Shown here one piece after another: positions 33,295 through 46,680 of a stretch of 64,000 nucleotides of DNA. The DNA comes from Metallyticus violacea (Eukaryota; Arthropoda; Insecta; Mantodea; Metallyticidae). Positions within the stretch are counted from its first letter, which is position 1. Each line of letters starts with the position of its first letter. Location: positions 172,607,001 to 172,671,000 of the forward strand of contig CM060833.1 of assembly GCA_030762175.1 (NCBI GenBank). Direction: 5' to 3'. The notes under the pieces are model-generated. The model ran no database searches and was not told the DNA's origin. It saw nothing but the letters and a program-made list of their open reading frames with translations. The position numbers were made by a program, and so were the translations under genes.

Positions 33295-33889
33295 TTCAGT
33301 GAGAACGATATGAAAGTATAAAATTGATGTATAATTTATATTTCTAATACATTTAATATCTAAACTCATTCAATTTACTTTCTGAAAGGCACTGGTAGTG
33401 TTCACACAAAGAAAATGTACAGTCTTGTGTAAGAACTTGAAATTTTGCGCATTTAACACTAGCTTATGAACAGCAGTGAGATATTTTCCGTGTATAAAGA
33501 TACAGGACTCACATTTGAAGTGGAAACACTGAACGCGGGAATATATATATGGAAATCTTGACGTTGGTGATTAAAATTAGCCATTGTAAATTAAAGGAGA
33601 AGTATTTAAAAAATATGCTAATGGGACATTTTGACATTACTTTAAATATGTTTTTACCTTTTGGAAGAGGAAAACTACAGTATTTGCACCAAAAGAATAC
33701 TAAGAAGAAGTTCGAAACTAGCTTTAATGAAATGTTAATTTTGAAAGAGACAAAAATGTATGAACTTTTGGATTATATTCTGAAGAACGTCAATTAGAAA
33801 ACTATGTTTTTTAAGTGTTCTAATAGTAATTTCTTTGTAAAAATAAATATCATTCATATCGTAAAATTACAAATATAGCCTAATACAAC

Positions 33890-33929
<40 letters not shown>

Positions 33930-34280
33930 CAAGATAAAGCATTTTAATTCATGAATTGGCTTTTAGAATATTATGAGGCTCTAGTGCCCGTAATTTTCCA
34001 ATAAAAACATTTATTTTAATTTAAGGTTCCAGGTTACAAAAACATTTTCTAAAATAAAATATAGGTGTACTTTAAAGAATTTCCTACTAAAGTCGGAGTT
34101 GACAACATATATAAAAACGGTTACAGATAAATAGCCTTGGTTGCTAATACATATTACAGCAGAAGCTGTTAAATAAAGCCTTGCCTTTTGATTGGTACAC
34201 ATTGTACTTTATATAATACATCAAGGTGCAGAATGTCTGGTCCTAAATTTCACAAGGGCGCAGAACCATCCTATATCCAG
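33295..34280. other. AT-rich intergenic DNA with (TAA)n
   Basis: It contains a (TAA)n microsatellite at 33891-33926. No gene is recognised, and the 82-codon frame at 33549-33797 is AT-rich and lacks domains. Confidence 0.6.
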
Positions 34281-34302
34281 CTTCGCGCTATATAAAGCGA
34301 AG
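34281..34302. other. Small hairpin with TATAAA in the loop
   Basis: CTTCGC (34281-34286) pairs with GCGAAG (34297-34302). The 10-base loop contains TATAAA. It is followed by about 200 bp of unusually C-rich, pyrimidine-biased DNA (34305-34500). No exon is recognised downstream, so a promoter role is unsupported. Confidence 0.35.
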
Positions 34303-34504
34303 TTTACCCTTTCTCCCTTAGGGCTTTGAAGAAGCTACCCCCATCTCCACACACTTCCCAATTTGTTGACTTAGCCCCCTCTCGAACTCGCTACATCCTC
34401 TCCCTATTTGCCCAAATTCCCCGTCGCAAATAGAAACCCTCGCACACGCTCGTTATTCGCCGTGCTTATCCACGCATAAACAGAATTTCTTGGCTTGAGG
34501 GGCA

Positions 34505-36242
34505 TTATACGGCTTTGGTAGAATGTTTCGCTATACCGCTTTGTTTAAAAAAAATAGAAACCTCTGTTCAAGTGGCAAGATCCACTTCTAAGGATTTCTA
34601 ACTTACAGTGTTGTGCACATTAGTTTCATGTTGTATTTTTATTTTCGGCTAATTGCTTTCTGTTACTTTACGTTTGCTCGCAGCACTTTTTGACACGCTG
34701 TAACTAAGTTTAACCTAAGCAACATGTAGATGCAGATAAAGAACATGCAACCGTAATCAAGTCAAATACAGGTCAAAAATTCGAAGTAAATTCATCAAAA
34801 TTAATAAACTTATTGTGGTAAGAATGAGTTACCATTGGGATGGTATAGATTAATTTATGAATCCACATATCAGTTTAGTAATAAATTCATTTACCTAAAA
34901 GGTCATTCGCTTTACACCAGCAGCAACCTTTTCAGCAACCCTCAAAATTATTGAGATTTGACATATTTGGTATGAACGTCAAACGTGTTATCGGACGTTT
35001 GGCAGCTAATGTGAGCTTTATCATAACATAGCACACACTTACAAAGAAATATTGCAACAAAGCTCAAGAAGAGATCTTCAGCTGTTAAATGAAAGCTTCT
35101 CCACACACATTCCAAAAAATACTTCAAGGATGTTATTCTGCCTATTTTTCGCATATTCCTTAAATAGCCGGTCATTTCTGTCCTTTTGTATGGGCGTTCT
35201 TGTTATTACCATCTTCGAAGTGGTGGCGATAATTTCCTTTTATGGATGAAACCTATTTTCGTATTTTATTGCCGATATTCTCCATTGTGTTGGATCTACA
35301 TAATTCTGGATGAGCTTGTTTAAGGTACAGGATGTCGTTCGGGCACAATTACTATGAAACATCTCCATGTGTATCGGTCAATTCCACTACCATCCATACA
35401 GTCTGGTCTCTCTCTCGGTTGTATTTTCTCTTCCCGAAGGCTGATTTATCTATCTCGACAAGGTGTCCAGAAGGGAAGTAATTAACAGAAAATATTATCT
35501 GTGCATACATTTCCAACACATTATAATAATTAAGTTTTAAGTTAATGAATATACTTACCTAACTTAGCATTGCACTCCAGTAGCCACACAACTAGCAGTT
35601 CCCGGGAGACTTATTGGTGCTCTTGTACAATTTTTTTAAAAAACGTTCTAGTAGCCATCTAGAGAATATTGTCAAGGTGTCCAGACTGATTTTATTCTCT
35701 CAATAATGGTTTTCGCGGAGTGAAAATATCCTCATTTAACATCTTGACAGACTGTTTTCCCTGTTCCGGTTTTATTAGAAGTGCAACATTCCGACATCAC
35801 CAAGATGTACTTTTAGATTACGAATACTTCATGCTGTATTCTGTGTTAAAACCAATGACGAGATTGTGTTACTAAACATTACCAGGTTAACGGCGATCTT
35901 AGTGACATGCCCCCTTCAACAGTTTCCCAATTTTATACACCGTCTTCAGTGTACTTGACAAATATTGTTAGCAAATACATAAGAAATTTGAATGAAAATA
36001 AATTAAAAATAAAGCCTATATAAAATAAAAACAGCTTTGTGCATTTATTTTAACGAAAATAAATTAAATTCTCTGCAGGTCTCATAGAATTTGTCAAGCT
36101 TGGCAGAACTAAGTGAGTGAAAAACAACATAAAGTTTTGGCAATGCTTTGTTTTGGCTTTATTTGTAGCTATATTCCTTACGTTTTTTATTTAATTCAAT
36201 AAAAATACCTTGGTAGTAATGTATCTTTGCTGCACAAGGAGG
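34505..36242. other. Intergenic DNA, nothing recognised
   Basis: No exon, RNA gene or mobile element can be supported in this stretch. Confidence 0.55.
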
Positions 36243-36276
36243 ACCGTAATAAAATTAAAATTAATTTTATTACGGT
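36243..36276. repeat. Perfect 34-bp palindrome
   Basis: ACCGTAATAAAATTAA (36243-36258) and its exact complement TTAATTTTATTACGGT (36261-36276) are separated by two bases (AA). Confidence 0.95.
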
Positions 36277-36620
36277 TGCCTTTAATATGTCGAATCACAT
36301 TGTCAATGTAAAAATTAAACAACAGCGCAGAAATTCTACGCCCCTGTCAGCTGCCCGTGTTATTTACTTTTTTAACACTTTCTTCAATGTAAAGATGTCC
36401 ACCATTGTGGATCTCCCATTCCGAAATCCTATTTGCTCCTATAACAATATATTTTCTGTTATACTTCTTTAACTTCTGTTAATATTAGTGTATATTTTGT
36501 AAGCATTACATAAAATCTTAATCCTTTATATTTCCTATTTGACTTTATTTATAAATCGGTAAAATGGGTGCTTTGTTCTTCTCTTAAATTACTTCCTTCT
36601 GGATCTATACTGATTTAAAG

Positions 36621-36895
36621 TCTAGTGGTAACCATACTTACCTTGCAGACCCGAAGATCGTCGGTTCAATCTTGGCCAGGGTCGATGGGTTTTTTCGGAC
36701 GTAAAATTCGTAAATATAGTTTCCTTTGGAATGTAAGTAAATCCATGGTCCCGTGTCGTAGGTTTACAGCACGAAAAAGAACCTCAAGCCTGAAAGAGAG
36801 GCCTCTGAGCAAATTTTGTCGGCCGTTTCACGCCCTGAGTTGAATGGGACGCTGATGACCTGAGATGTTAAAGAGCGTCCATAAATAAATCAATC
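36621..36895 (+). mobile_element. SINE family A, copy with slightly short head
   Basis: It has TCTAGTGGTAACCATACTTA, a diverged box B (CGGTTCAATCTTGG), the family body and the tail GATGTTAAAGAGCGTCC with TAAATAAATC. It is followed after about 30 bp by a family B SINE. Confidence 0.88.
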
Positions 36896-36926
36896 ATTCA
36901 AAAAAAATCAATCAAAAAAGCGACAA

Positions 36927-37178
36927 AGGTGACCGAGGTGGTTTAGGCGCAGACTCGTGAGTGGGAGGTCGAATCCCGCCAGGACCATCCTCCCTGACTG
37001 TTCCTCCCCCCCCCCCTAGTTTTTCCTTATTCCTCATAAATGGCAAATGCTAGGAGGGTATCCTAAACTTATGCCTGAAACGTTTCCTTCCTTAAAAAAA
37101 AATCCTTTCCAATATATCATTTCATCTAATGTATCATCAGTGTCCAGTGATCATAAATATCCTTTTTTAACCAAACAG
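36927..37178 (+). mobile_element. SINE family B, forward copy
   Basis: Landmarks in order are AGGTGACCGAGGTGGTTTAG (A-box region), GGGAGGTCGAATCCCGCCAG (box B), a C9 run, CCTAAACTTATGCCTGAAAC and TTTCATCTAATGTATCATCA. The 3' end is diverged. Confidence 0.85.
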
Positions 37179-37901
37179 GCAAAAGAAGTTAAATAATCAA
37201 ATTAAACCTAATTAATACTAAAACTACCATCCAAATTGCAATGTCTTTCGACATGTTCAGGAATTCGTAATGCATTGTATTGCGAAGATTTTTCTACATT
37301 TCAGCACTAGCAAACCCCTGAGAGGGTGTATCGCCATTCCTGCACCAAGTTCGCAGGTAGCCCATGGGCAAAGGTTTTAATATTAAACAAACAAATTTAT
37401 ATTTTGAATTGACTCAATAAGAACAAAACTTACACTTTGTTCGATATGAAAATGACGTCCGACTCTGATAGTACAATTTATTTCGTCTGCCTAGTTTTTG
37501 AAAAGGTGGTTGCTAACGTGAAGGCTTAAGGAATCAATCACTTGCCGATTTTTATTCTTCCTTTTTAGAAGCTTATGTAACAATTTGCAATTTTTTATTT
37601 CACAAAAGTTGCCTAAAATATCGTCTACCAATTACAACATTTCACTGTATGAGATTCTGCAGCATACATTCTACTGTTTTTTCTGTCATAAACGGTGAAT
37701 ACTATACTATTTTCTATAAGCTTATAAATCAATTAGATGACACTTTGCAACTTGTAACACTGCCAATGTCAATACAACTGAAATTTTTTTTCACTCTTTG
37801 AAAATCGTGTATTTCTAAAGAACTTTGGCCACCAAGGTCGCTTGACCCTACCACATCAAATTTCATCCATTCGTAAAATTTAAAGAGAAAGTGTGTGTGC
37901 G
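37179..37901. other. Intergenic DNA between SINEs
   Basis: Nothing is recognised in this stretch. Confidence 0.55.
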
Positions 37902-38194
37902 TTTTTTTTTTTTTTTTTTTTTTTTTTTTTGAATGGTGTTTAACGCCCGTTTTTACTACAGAGGCACCACAGGCGGTGGACATTGGTGATACATGAGATG
38001 AAATGATATATTGGGAAAGATTTTTTTTAAGGAAAGAAACGTTCCAGGCTTAAGTTTCAGGGTATCTCCTCGGCATTTTCCATTTATGAGAAATGAGGAA
38101 AACCTGGAAAAAACCTGTCAGGGAGGACGGTCCTACCGGGATTCTAACCCCAGACGAGTCCGCGCCTTAACGACCTCGACCACCCGTGGCGGTT
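37902..38194 (-). mobile_element. SINE family B, reverse copy with long poly(A)
   Basis: T29 at 37902-37930 is the complement of a poly(A) tail. It is followed by GGTGTTTAACGCCCG, the family body, a partly deleted box-B region, CGCCTTAACGACCTCG and CCACCCGTGGCGG. GAAAGTGT occurs just outside both ends and may be the target duplication. The long intact tail suggests the youngest copy in the window. Confidence 0.9.
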
Positions 38195-39002
38195 GGGAAA
38201 GTGTAAACGTATAGCAGTAAGGCACAGTCTCTTGGGAAATGGAAGAAAACATTAGTTAAAAAAAAAGAGTTTTTGTGACTTCAGATATGTTGATAAATGC
38301 ATTCCAACATGGGCAGGCGCTTTCAGGCGTATTTGTAACCACTCTCAACATTTGCTATGAAATCATGCATTCATACATTAAGGTTTGCCATTGTAAAATA
38401 TAACTGAACTACATCATTAATTTGAAAGTTTTAAGGAAAAATCACAGGACGACAGCAAGTGAAATGTCCCGTTATACGCTTAAAATGCAGTCATTAGTTG
38501 CTGATTCTAAAGTAACCATTCTCATTGTTCAGGGAACGGTATCAACGGCAAGCAAGTTTCTTAATGCTTCCTGCAAAGTTACAACTGCAACTTTAGGAGC
38601 ATACGTCTGTGTAATTTCATAGATCTGGACTGTATAAAAGATGGTCAAGAACTGGTGGAAAATTGTGGAATATTCGTCATAGTTTAAATCTATCTATCTA
38701 CCTATCTACCTATTCCCTAATTATTGTAATATTGGTTGCACTTCACTTCTAATTCTGTTTTTTTATATCCTCGTTTTTATATCATTTTCTTTTTTGCCAC
38801 CTTTGACAGACCATAAAGAGCGTATATCTGCTGTTTGAATTTTATTCTTTTCTTTTTTTTCCAAGCCCCTACTTCCATAAAAAATAACTGGTAAGCCATG
38901 GCATCTTAATTGTGTGTCCATTTTCACCATGTTTTCCAACATTTCTTTACATCTTGGAACTTTTGTATTTTTATATTAACATCTTGATCTTAGATAAAAC
39001 CC
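38195..39002. other. Intergenic DNA, nothing recognised
   Basis: It contains a short (ATCT)n run near 38695. The + frame at 38422-38622 has no support. Confidence 0.55.
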
Positions 39003-39310
39003 AGCGGGATGGCTCCGGCGGAAACACTTGGAAAGAGCATTCGTGAGGTTCCGGGTTCAAAATTCTTAGGCGAATGTTGGGATGGATGTTTCCTTTCGAA
39101 AAAATGTCCGCTGTTCCGTTTCATTCGTTGGTTCGGTTACAGGGTCGAAAGTACCAGGGGCTTGCGCTTTGGAAAGATTTGTGCCCCAATTCTAGTATGA
39201 CAGTGGCTTTTTAAGAGACTCCGTCCCTTGAAAGAGACTTCGCAGGGATTTTTTTTATTTGGAAATGTTGCTAGGGCCCCAGTCTAAGTCCATGCATCAC
39301 TACCAGTCCT
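39003..39310 (+). mobile_element. SINE-like family C, copy 3
   Basis: GCGGGATGGCTCCGGCGGAA forms the head and GAGGTTCCGGGTTCAAAATTC is box B. TTAGGCGAATGTTGGGATGG, GAAAGTACCAGGGGCTTG and GGAAAGATTTGTGCCCC are shared with the 29.6 kb copy. Confidence 0.65.
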
Positions 39311-42300
39311 ATGCCCCCCTTTCTCTCAGAGATGTCCCCATTAGGGGCATGGCACAAATGGTTAACTCTTGAGCAAAGCTAAATGCCGAAAAAATTTACT
39401 CCGCCCCTAACAATTCATTCCTATGCCTTTCATTTAATAATAAACATCCTCCTGTGTTTCATTTTAACTGCTCTTATCTTACAACTTTGAGCTAGGAGAC
39501 TGTCATGTCGAATGAGGTTTGTTTTTAACATTTAACACGATAATTCGCAAGGATTATTTGGTAATAATTAGACATTGTAAATTAGGCCCTTGAAGGAATC
39601 CAACTAAGTGTATCGAAGAAAATTCAATTAACTAAATTCTCTAAGTTCGTGCTACTTGTTTCATCAGATAGCAGGTCCACGTGGTTTGGAGTTATCTCCC
39701 CGGTGTCTGGTAAATATTTGCGTTGCATTCTTTCTAATGACAATAATTTCTAACAATGAAAGAGAAATGTAATGAGAAAAAATACAATATGTACTTGATA
39801 TATTTTATTACTGTTCCAATTAGTCACAAGGAAACTGCACATAAAGAATGAAGTATTTATCATTAAATCTCTCTTCGTTATATGCCTTAAGAGTATACGA
39901 CGAACAGTCAGAAAGTAGCGCCTTCGATTTCATTTTACAGAAAAACTAATGAGTTTTATAGCATTTAATCACAAGTTTTTAATATAATTTCTTTTCTGTG
40001 GTTTTTGTCTAATTTTTAGCAATACCGTGTATCCCCTTAGTCACTGCCACAGGGTATCACTGACAATATTATGCATACGTATAGCTTATATTAATAAATG
40101 AAAGACGTAGAGCTAATTTAGCGGTTAAGTAGCAATTTTCGAATTGTTAGAGTTGGCGTGATATTAATTTGCTTTTCAATCAGTGGGAATGAGGTGTAAT
40201 TGCACCCAACGTCTAATATTCACAATCACTTGGTTTTATCTGAACCTGTTGCCTTACCTTCAAGCTGATATCAGTAATTTTCTAAACAGATACAAAGCTG
40301 TCCCCTGTTGACTAAAAAGCAGTTAAAATAATGTTAATTGACGTTTGGATTTCTCATACAGCTAATTAAATTAAGCAAAGAAGAAAACTGGAAAATTTAA
40401 TTGAAATATTAAGCTAGTGATTCTTTAAATGTTGATTTATGCTCAACAGCTACAGGGCATTGTTTACAACAGGCGTGTATGGAAATAATTAATGTGAGTT
40501 GTTTTTAATATGCTATTTATACCCTGCAGTTATATTACCATGTCAATCATTTTCACTTTAATGAATGGAGCGTTCTGTGTTGTTCGTATGTAACAAGTGG
40601 AGAGATATTTTGGTAATGGCTTCTGCAAACTGAAATAGAGCTTCATGAAATATTTCAATTACAGTGTTCTAAGAAGTTATTTGTAGATACATAAGATTAA
40701 TGTTTAAAAATACGAATTTATTTTATAAATTGCTGGTAAATTAGATTGCCATTTGTACATTTAAATTCAATCTTAGTAGTGCCAATTGCCGTTTCAGAGG
40801 GTTATTTCGTGGCCCTTTAGAAGTTTCGACAATGAGACCGAATATTGCTATACTGTGGCTGTATCTCTTGACAACGTTTAATTTTCAGGTTAGCTGAGGA
40901 ACGCATTTTCATAGCAACGTTATTGCGTGTTTACTGTTATGCACGCAAGGAATGTATTGTTCTTCTACTGAATACTTGCGGGGCTTCTTCCCTCTGCTTT
41001 AAAAAAAGTTGTATTTTCCACCTGCGGAACATCCGTTGTTTCGGGCTGGCGAAGGCTGTTTTTATTCGCAAACGGGACGAGCAGTGAAGGGAGGGGGAAG
41101 GATTGAGAGGATAAAAGAGGAAGAGAAGGATGAGAGAGGCAATTTCCGCCTACTCGGGTACACGTAATACATAATACCCCTTCCACCTTCCATTTTCTTG
41201 TCAGAATCTTATCAAGTAAGGCAACACCGCTGAAGGAAAATACATAGAAGTAGTGCACGAACTATCTAGCAAGATAACGCAGGTGATTAGTCAAACTATG
41301 AAAGCTGTTTAAAACGGCTTAGAAAAAGCCAATGGGAGGTGCTAAATTTCAATTAGCAATGCTTAAATCACATTTATCATTTTTAATTAATGCAGAGGAT
41401 GTTTAATAAATAATGCAACCATTCTTTCTTCTCGCTTAGGGTTTGTTTTATTTAATTTTCTAATTCTCTGGATTATTATTTAATTCTTTGCGTATATTAC
41501 TAAGCATACCGGATAAATAAATTTGACCTCTGTAGTGAATGATAATTAATAAGTAAGTTGTACATTCTTGACGCAAACAAAAGCAGCAATGCACGAACTC
41601 AACGAGACTGTGGATATTTGAGCCACTCTGTCAATAACCGGAAGAGTCCTGAGATTTGCTCGTGATGGAAGCGCTGCTCGGAATGTTCACCGCACTTATC
41701 ACTGACAACTTAGGCCCAGTGCAGAGGACATTCTCTTCCGGAAATTTAGTGTGTCCACACATTGTTTATTAGTAATTAGTTGAACAAAAGGCTCGTTAGT
41801 CGAAAAACTGAAAGTAGACGTGTTGGTTCAAGTGGCCCAGTTCGGTATACGCGAAGAACTTCTCTCTGCTCCTGCTTGTACATGGGATCTGTGATTCACT
41901 TACCAAACCAGGTGTCCAGTTCTTGTATATGCTTTTTGTGTACAGCTGTTTTAGTAACTCTGCAGATGTAAGTTCGGAAGACATTTCATATGACACATGG
42001 TGATCCTAATCAATAAACACTTTCTTATCATTTCCTTTCACTACCTAAACACTGTCCTGTGCGGCACATCGGCAGAGTCATGCAGCTAGTCCGTAACGTC
42101 TTGTTTCGCCACCGCGCACATGCTTGCCTCAAGTAGTCAGGTAGTGTAAGGCATGTACCTGACGACCCGCTTATCAGTTTACTGGGCTAATACGCTCAGG
42201 GGCCTCTGGAGCTGATAAGCACAACTAGTACTCATTCTTCACGAGGGGTGTAATTTTTGCTTGTATGATTATTTTTGTAATACAATCGCTGGCAAATTTC

Positions 42301-45300
42301 TGACTTTGCTTTTCAACAGTGTAGATTTTGTGTATGTTTCGCACTGTAGTGATGAACAAGAAGAAGAATAGCGGTAACGACGTTGCGAGATGAATGCATC
42401 AGAACAATTTCCAAGGACTTTGATATGTACTTCCTAGTTAACTATTTCATTACTTTGCAAACTTCTATCAAAATAATCCTCGTAGTCTCAGGCTATGACA
42501 TTACCGACCAGCTTTTGTTATGCAACTACATCCCTTTTGGTCTTAGGCTCACAGTCATAATCCATCTCTCATCTCCCACAAAGGTAGACAAGAGCTCGTA
42601 ACGAGCAAGTAACTCTGAACAAGTAAAGATTCCCCGTCATTTATGATTCACAGTTAAACTTCGAGTAGCATACATCTTTGAATATCTAAATTGGTGGATA
42701 ATTGTGTTGATACTGCCGACAGAGAAACTGAGTTGTTTATTATTATTTATCGAATAAGATTGGCACGTTCTCGGCGCCCGCGATATGGGTGTTCAGTAAA
42801 ACATCCTCGACCTTCTTCTGATGACGACTGCTTTTATATAGCGCCACTGAATGTTGCTGGTGGTATCATTTCCCCCAAATGAAACTCAAATATTGACCTA
42901 ACTACATCACTGCCACATAGCAGAAGAAGATGAAACTACATTAAACAGTGAGCGAAGGTTAAACAAAAAATACATATAAAAATGTATTTTCCAGAATAAA
43001 TTAGAGAAAATGAATTAAAAATCCCTCATATCAAGACATACATTTTGAAATAAAAACTGACTTCTGTTATTTGTCACGGTTCTGTAATGGAATAACCGAA
43101 ATTCGACACTCTGCATATTGGCTTAAAGTTCCTTTGGGAAAAAAAAAAAACACTTGTATTTTAAAGCCAATGTGTTGGGTTAATTGTAATTTACAAGCAG
43201 CGTTTGTTTATTCATTGCCTAAATGGAAGATTTTATAATATGCTTCTGCCCATGTAATTATATCTTAATGATTTGGTCAATTGTTTTATATTTATTGTGA
43301 CAATGTTTCATGATTTCGTATTTACTTAAGTTCTTCTTCCCCATATCGTAAATTTCTATTGTGGAATTAGCGGCTGATTCGTTGTCAATAGCCGAGGTGG
43401 AGACGTGGCAAGCGGAAAGGGGAGTGGTCATGATCGTTGTGGTATTGAGTTCTAATATGCTTCAAATTCTGTTACTTTTTTATTTCCTATTTCTATTATT
43501 GGGCTGTTTGAATATTTCAATAGCTTCCTTGTGTATTTTCTGTGATAATTCTATCAAAAGCCAGGACCTTACTGTTTTATAAATTATGTGGTGATCTTCT
43601 ATGCTCAGCTATAGCCAATTTTTCCCATTGTCCTAGATGACAATTCTCAGTTTCTTGTATGTTCTGTTTTTGTGCTGCGTTTGGTAGTTCCAACACCAAC
43701 CTTGCATGGGATTTTATAAACACCTGCCGCTAACGTATGTATTTAATATTTAATTTGATGTATAAGTATGAATTTAATAAATAATGGTTTCTCGTGAGTT
43801 CAGATATTTAGCCCATCGTGGATTACTATGAAAGTTAATGTCCTCAGTACCATAACTCCACATTTGAGTCGTGTTTTTGAAAATAAAGATGTACTCAGTA
43901 AGTTATAACTAGGGAATAAAGTCTGAACACCAAAACATTACCTATATGCAACTAAGGTACCTGGCTGTAGAATGCCTTCAGTTGTTTACTTTACTGGTGC
44001 ACCTGCAGGTTCGTACTGAAAATGAAACATGTCATGTGAAGATAGGTCTAACTTTAATGTAAACAACACGATGTGTATAACACGCGACATAGTTAACTTA
44101 ATATGTTCGGTGTCCGAAATTCCACCCCTAGACTTCTAATGGTCGTTGCCGCAAGATTTTCCAGACTGTAAATATATTTATTTAAATGGGTTCTTCCTCG
44201 TGCGGTTTTACTTTCTTCGTTATTTCCCTTCTCTCTTATATTTTTGGCACATATGTTATAAGCGCGAGGAAAATAATCAACAATGTCTCTTTGGTGCTAC
44301 CTACCATAACCCAGAATTCAACCTCTAATTCTAATGGCCCATTTTGCTTGTTAATTCCTTAGTATGAGCAGGATGTTTGGTGCGAATGGAGTTGCAGACC
44401 ATGCAGATATCCGATGTTAACTGCGGCGCATATAGTGCAGTGGAAAATAAGGAAGCATTGGAGCATAACGACTGCGCTCGTCCTGTGACATTTCCGGTTT
44501 GCGAACCGAACATTGAAGCAAGATGGCGAAAGGAAGCACAGTGGTCAGAGTATGCAACTTCCTCACTGCTAAGGTGGCTTATGTCGCCCCAGTATCACTT
44601 ATTGCTCTTGCAACTACTTAATTCTGTGTTAACAGCAACCACTTCAACTAAAGTTATCAGGATATTAGTACTAAGTTCCATAAACAATACAATATACTAA
44701 CCCTGTATTCCATACTCATTGATTTTTTAAAAAACAGACATATTTAACATAACATACATTTATACTTTTCAATTTTCCAATTTCTAATTTTGTTGTTCAT
44801 TTTTCCTAAAGGAGTGTACACTGAAATGGTATAAAATAGAATTGATGTCAATCATTCATAAAATAAAAAGGAATTATGATCATGAATACATTAAGCCGAT
44901 TATATGAAACAATATGCAGGAATAATTTAATCCCAAAAATAGGAAGAACAGGCGTGCTTTGTAGTTAGGAGATCAACAGCATATTACATATTGGTAGTTA
45001 ATCAGTTATTGGGAGGGGGAAAATGAAACCAATTTTGTTATTTATGAACTTACAAAATAATGTCCCACTAAAATTTTAAGGAAAGTTTACATTAATTTGC
45101 TATAGCAAAAATTTATGTTGGAGGTATACCAAAAGTGAAAAGTAGGCATGTCTAAGATTAAGTTAAGTCTAAGATTCGCTTAACAAAACAGCATATAAGT
45201 ACAATCTTATTTGTGGATGACATGGATTTGGACTGTAATGGTATATTTTAGGTTGTTGCAGTAATATACTAATTAAAATTAACTTACATAAAATATTTTA

Positions 45301-45415
45301 TTTGTTACGTGGAGACAAAATTAAAGTATTTCATTTTAGAAGAAAGAAAATTAAATTAAATACTGCCATGAATATGAATAAATTGTGATAAAAATATGTA
45401 ACGAAAGAAAGTAAA

Positions 45416-45420
<5 letters not shown>
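39311..45420. other. Long gene-poor stretch, no features recognised
   Basis: AT-rich apart from a purine-rich patch (41073-41140) and a GC-richer patch (44363-44580) with several open frames. Frames at 40965-41258, 42383-42601, 43361-43582 and 44377-44700 have no recognisable domain. An acceptor-like pyrimidine tract ends at 44362, but the frames behind it stop quickly or are unknown. Confidence 0.5.

Positions 45421-45460
<40 letters not shown>
45421..45460. repeat. (GT)20 microsatellite
   Basis: An uninterrupted GT run. Confidence 0.98.
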
Positions 45461-45462
<2 letters not shown>

Positions 45463-46555
45463 CAGAAATTAGCAATTAAATTAAAAGTATTATTTATATA
45501 AATAGATATTCTGAGAAGTTATGACAGTTCAAGAATAAAAAATAATAAAATACAAGATGACGTTGAGACAAAAAAGCATCGATTATTATTACTGTTGTTG
45601 TATCATGTAAAATACACACAAGTAAGAAAAATGTCCCAAAACATGACTACCGACTATCATTTTAGAATTAGTTCTCTTTGGGAAAAGGAAGAAAGGCAGG
45701 CTAAATATAAAAAAAATTTAAGTGGTATAAGGACTGAAATATTAGACATTTTGAATTGAGAGGAACAGAGTGGAGATAGAAAATTAAAGTCCAATAATAT
45801 TGCGCATAGAAAGCTGTTTATACATAGAAAACACATTTTAGAATATAAATTATTTTTTAAAGTTTACTTCAGTATAAACCTTCCTGAATAATGTTAAAAT
45901 TAAAAGTAACTTCACGTTTTAAAAGTAAGGCAATTTTGGTGCTAAGTACACAACAAAAATAAATACAGTGGTCTAAAATAGTTAATTAATAACGTGATTA
46001 ATAGGAACGTATATTACATATATTATGAAAGTGAAAATTTCACTCTCTCACATTTAATCCTGAAGTGGTATATCACATTGTTGAAAACAAGGTTGCACTT
46101 TCCAGTAACTTATGTATATTTGACGGTCTAGAAATGGTGCAATGATCATAGAATTACAAAGCTGATATCCAAGAATACAAACATCTACGTATCTGAAAGA
46201 CAGGACTGTTGAAGGGAAAGAAGCAACAGGTGAAATATACGTCATGAGCTTAGATGACATTGTTGTAGCTCATTCTCAGAAGAGCTTTATTCATATTTTT
46301 CAAGTATCCTGAAACTGTAAAATAATTACAGTTTTCACTTTCAATTTAAATATATCATACTTTAAAACAATTCATTTTTAAAGATTTATTTGCATAGAAC
46401 ATGTACAAGCCAATTGATGCAAACACTTAACAGTTGTAATATGATCTCTGCAGGGTAAATATCAGTTTCACCAAGTTTTGTACATTAGATCTACAATTGC
46501 TATTTATTGATCGAAATATGAAATTTGAAATTCCATTGACATAACTTAAGTGCTC
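45461..46555. other. AT-rich intergenic DNA
   Basis: Nothing is recognised in this stretch. Confidence 0.6.
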
Positions 46556-46680
46556 GCTCCTCAAATGGAAAGCCCGGGTTCTATCCTCAATTAGAGCATG
46601 TTGCGTGGGCTAATACCAGATAACTTTATGCGCTAAGGACCTCAACTTTGAAACAGAATTTCATTCATTCCATTCATGGA
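46556..46680 (+). mobile_element. Possible tRNA-derived SINE fragment
   Basis: AAGCCCGGGTTCTATCCTC fits a box B preceded by a head-like GTGCTCGCTCCTCAAATGG. It is followed by a short tail rich in CATTC. No second full copy was found in the window. A box-B-like GAGCCCGGGTTCATCTTCC also occurs near 63615. Confidence 0.35.
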
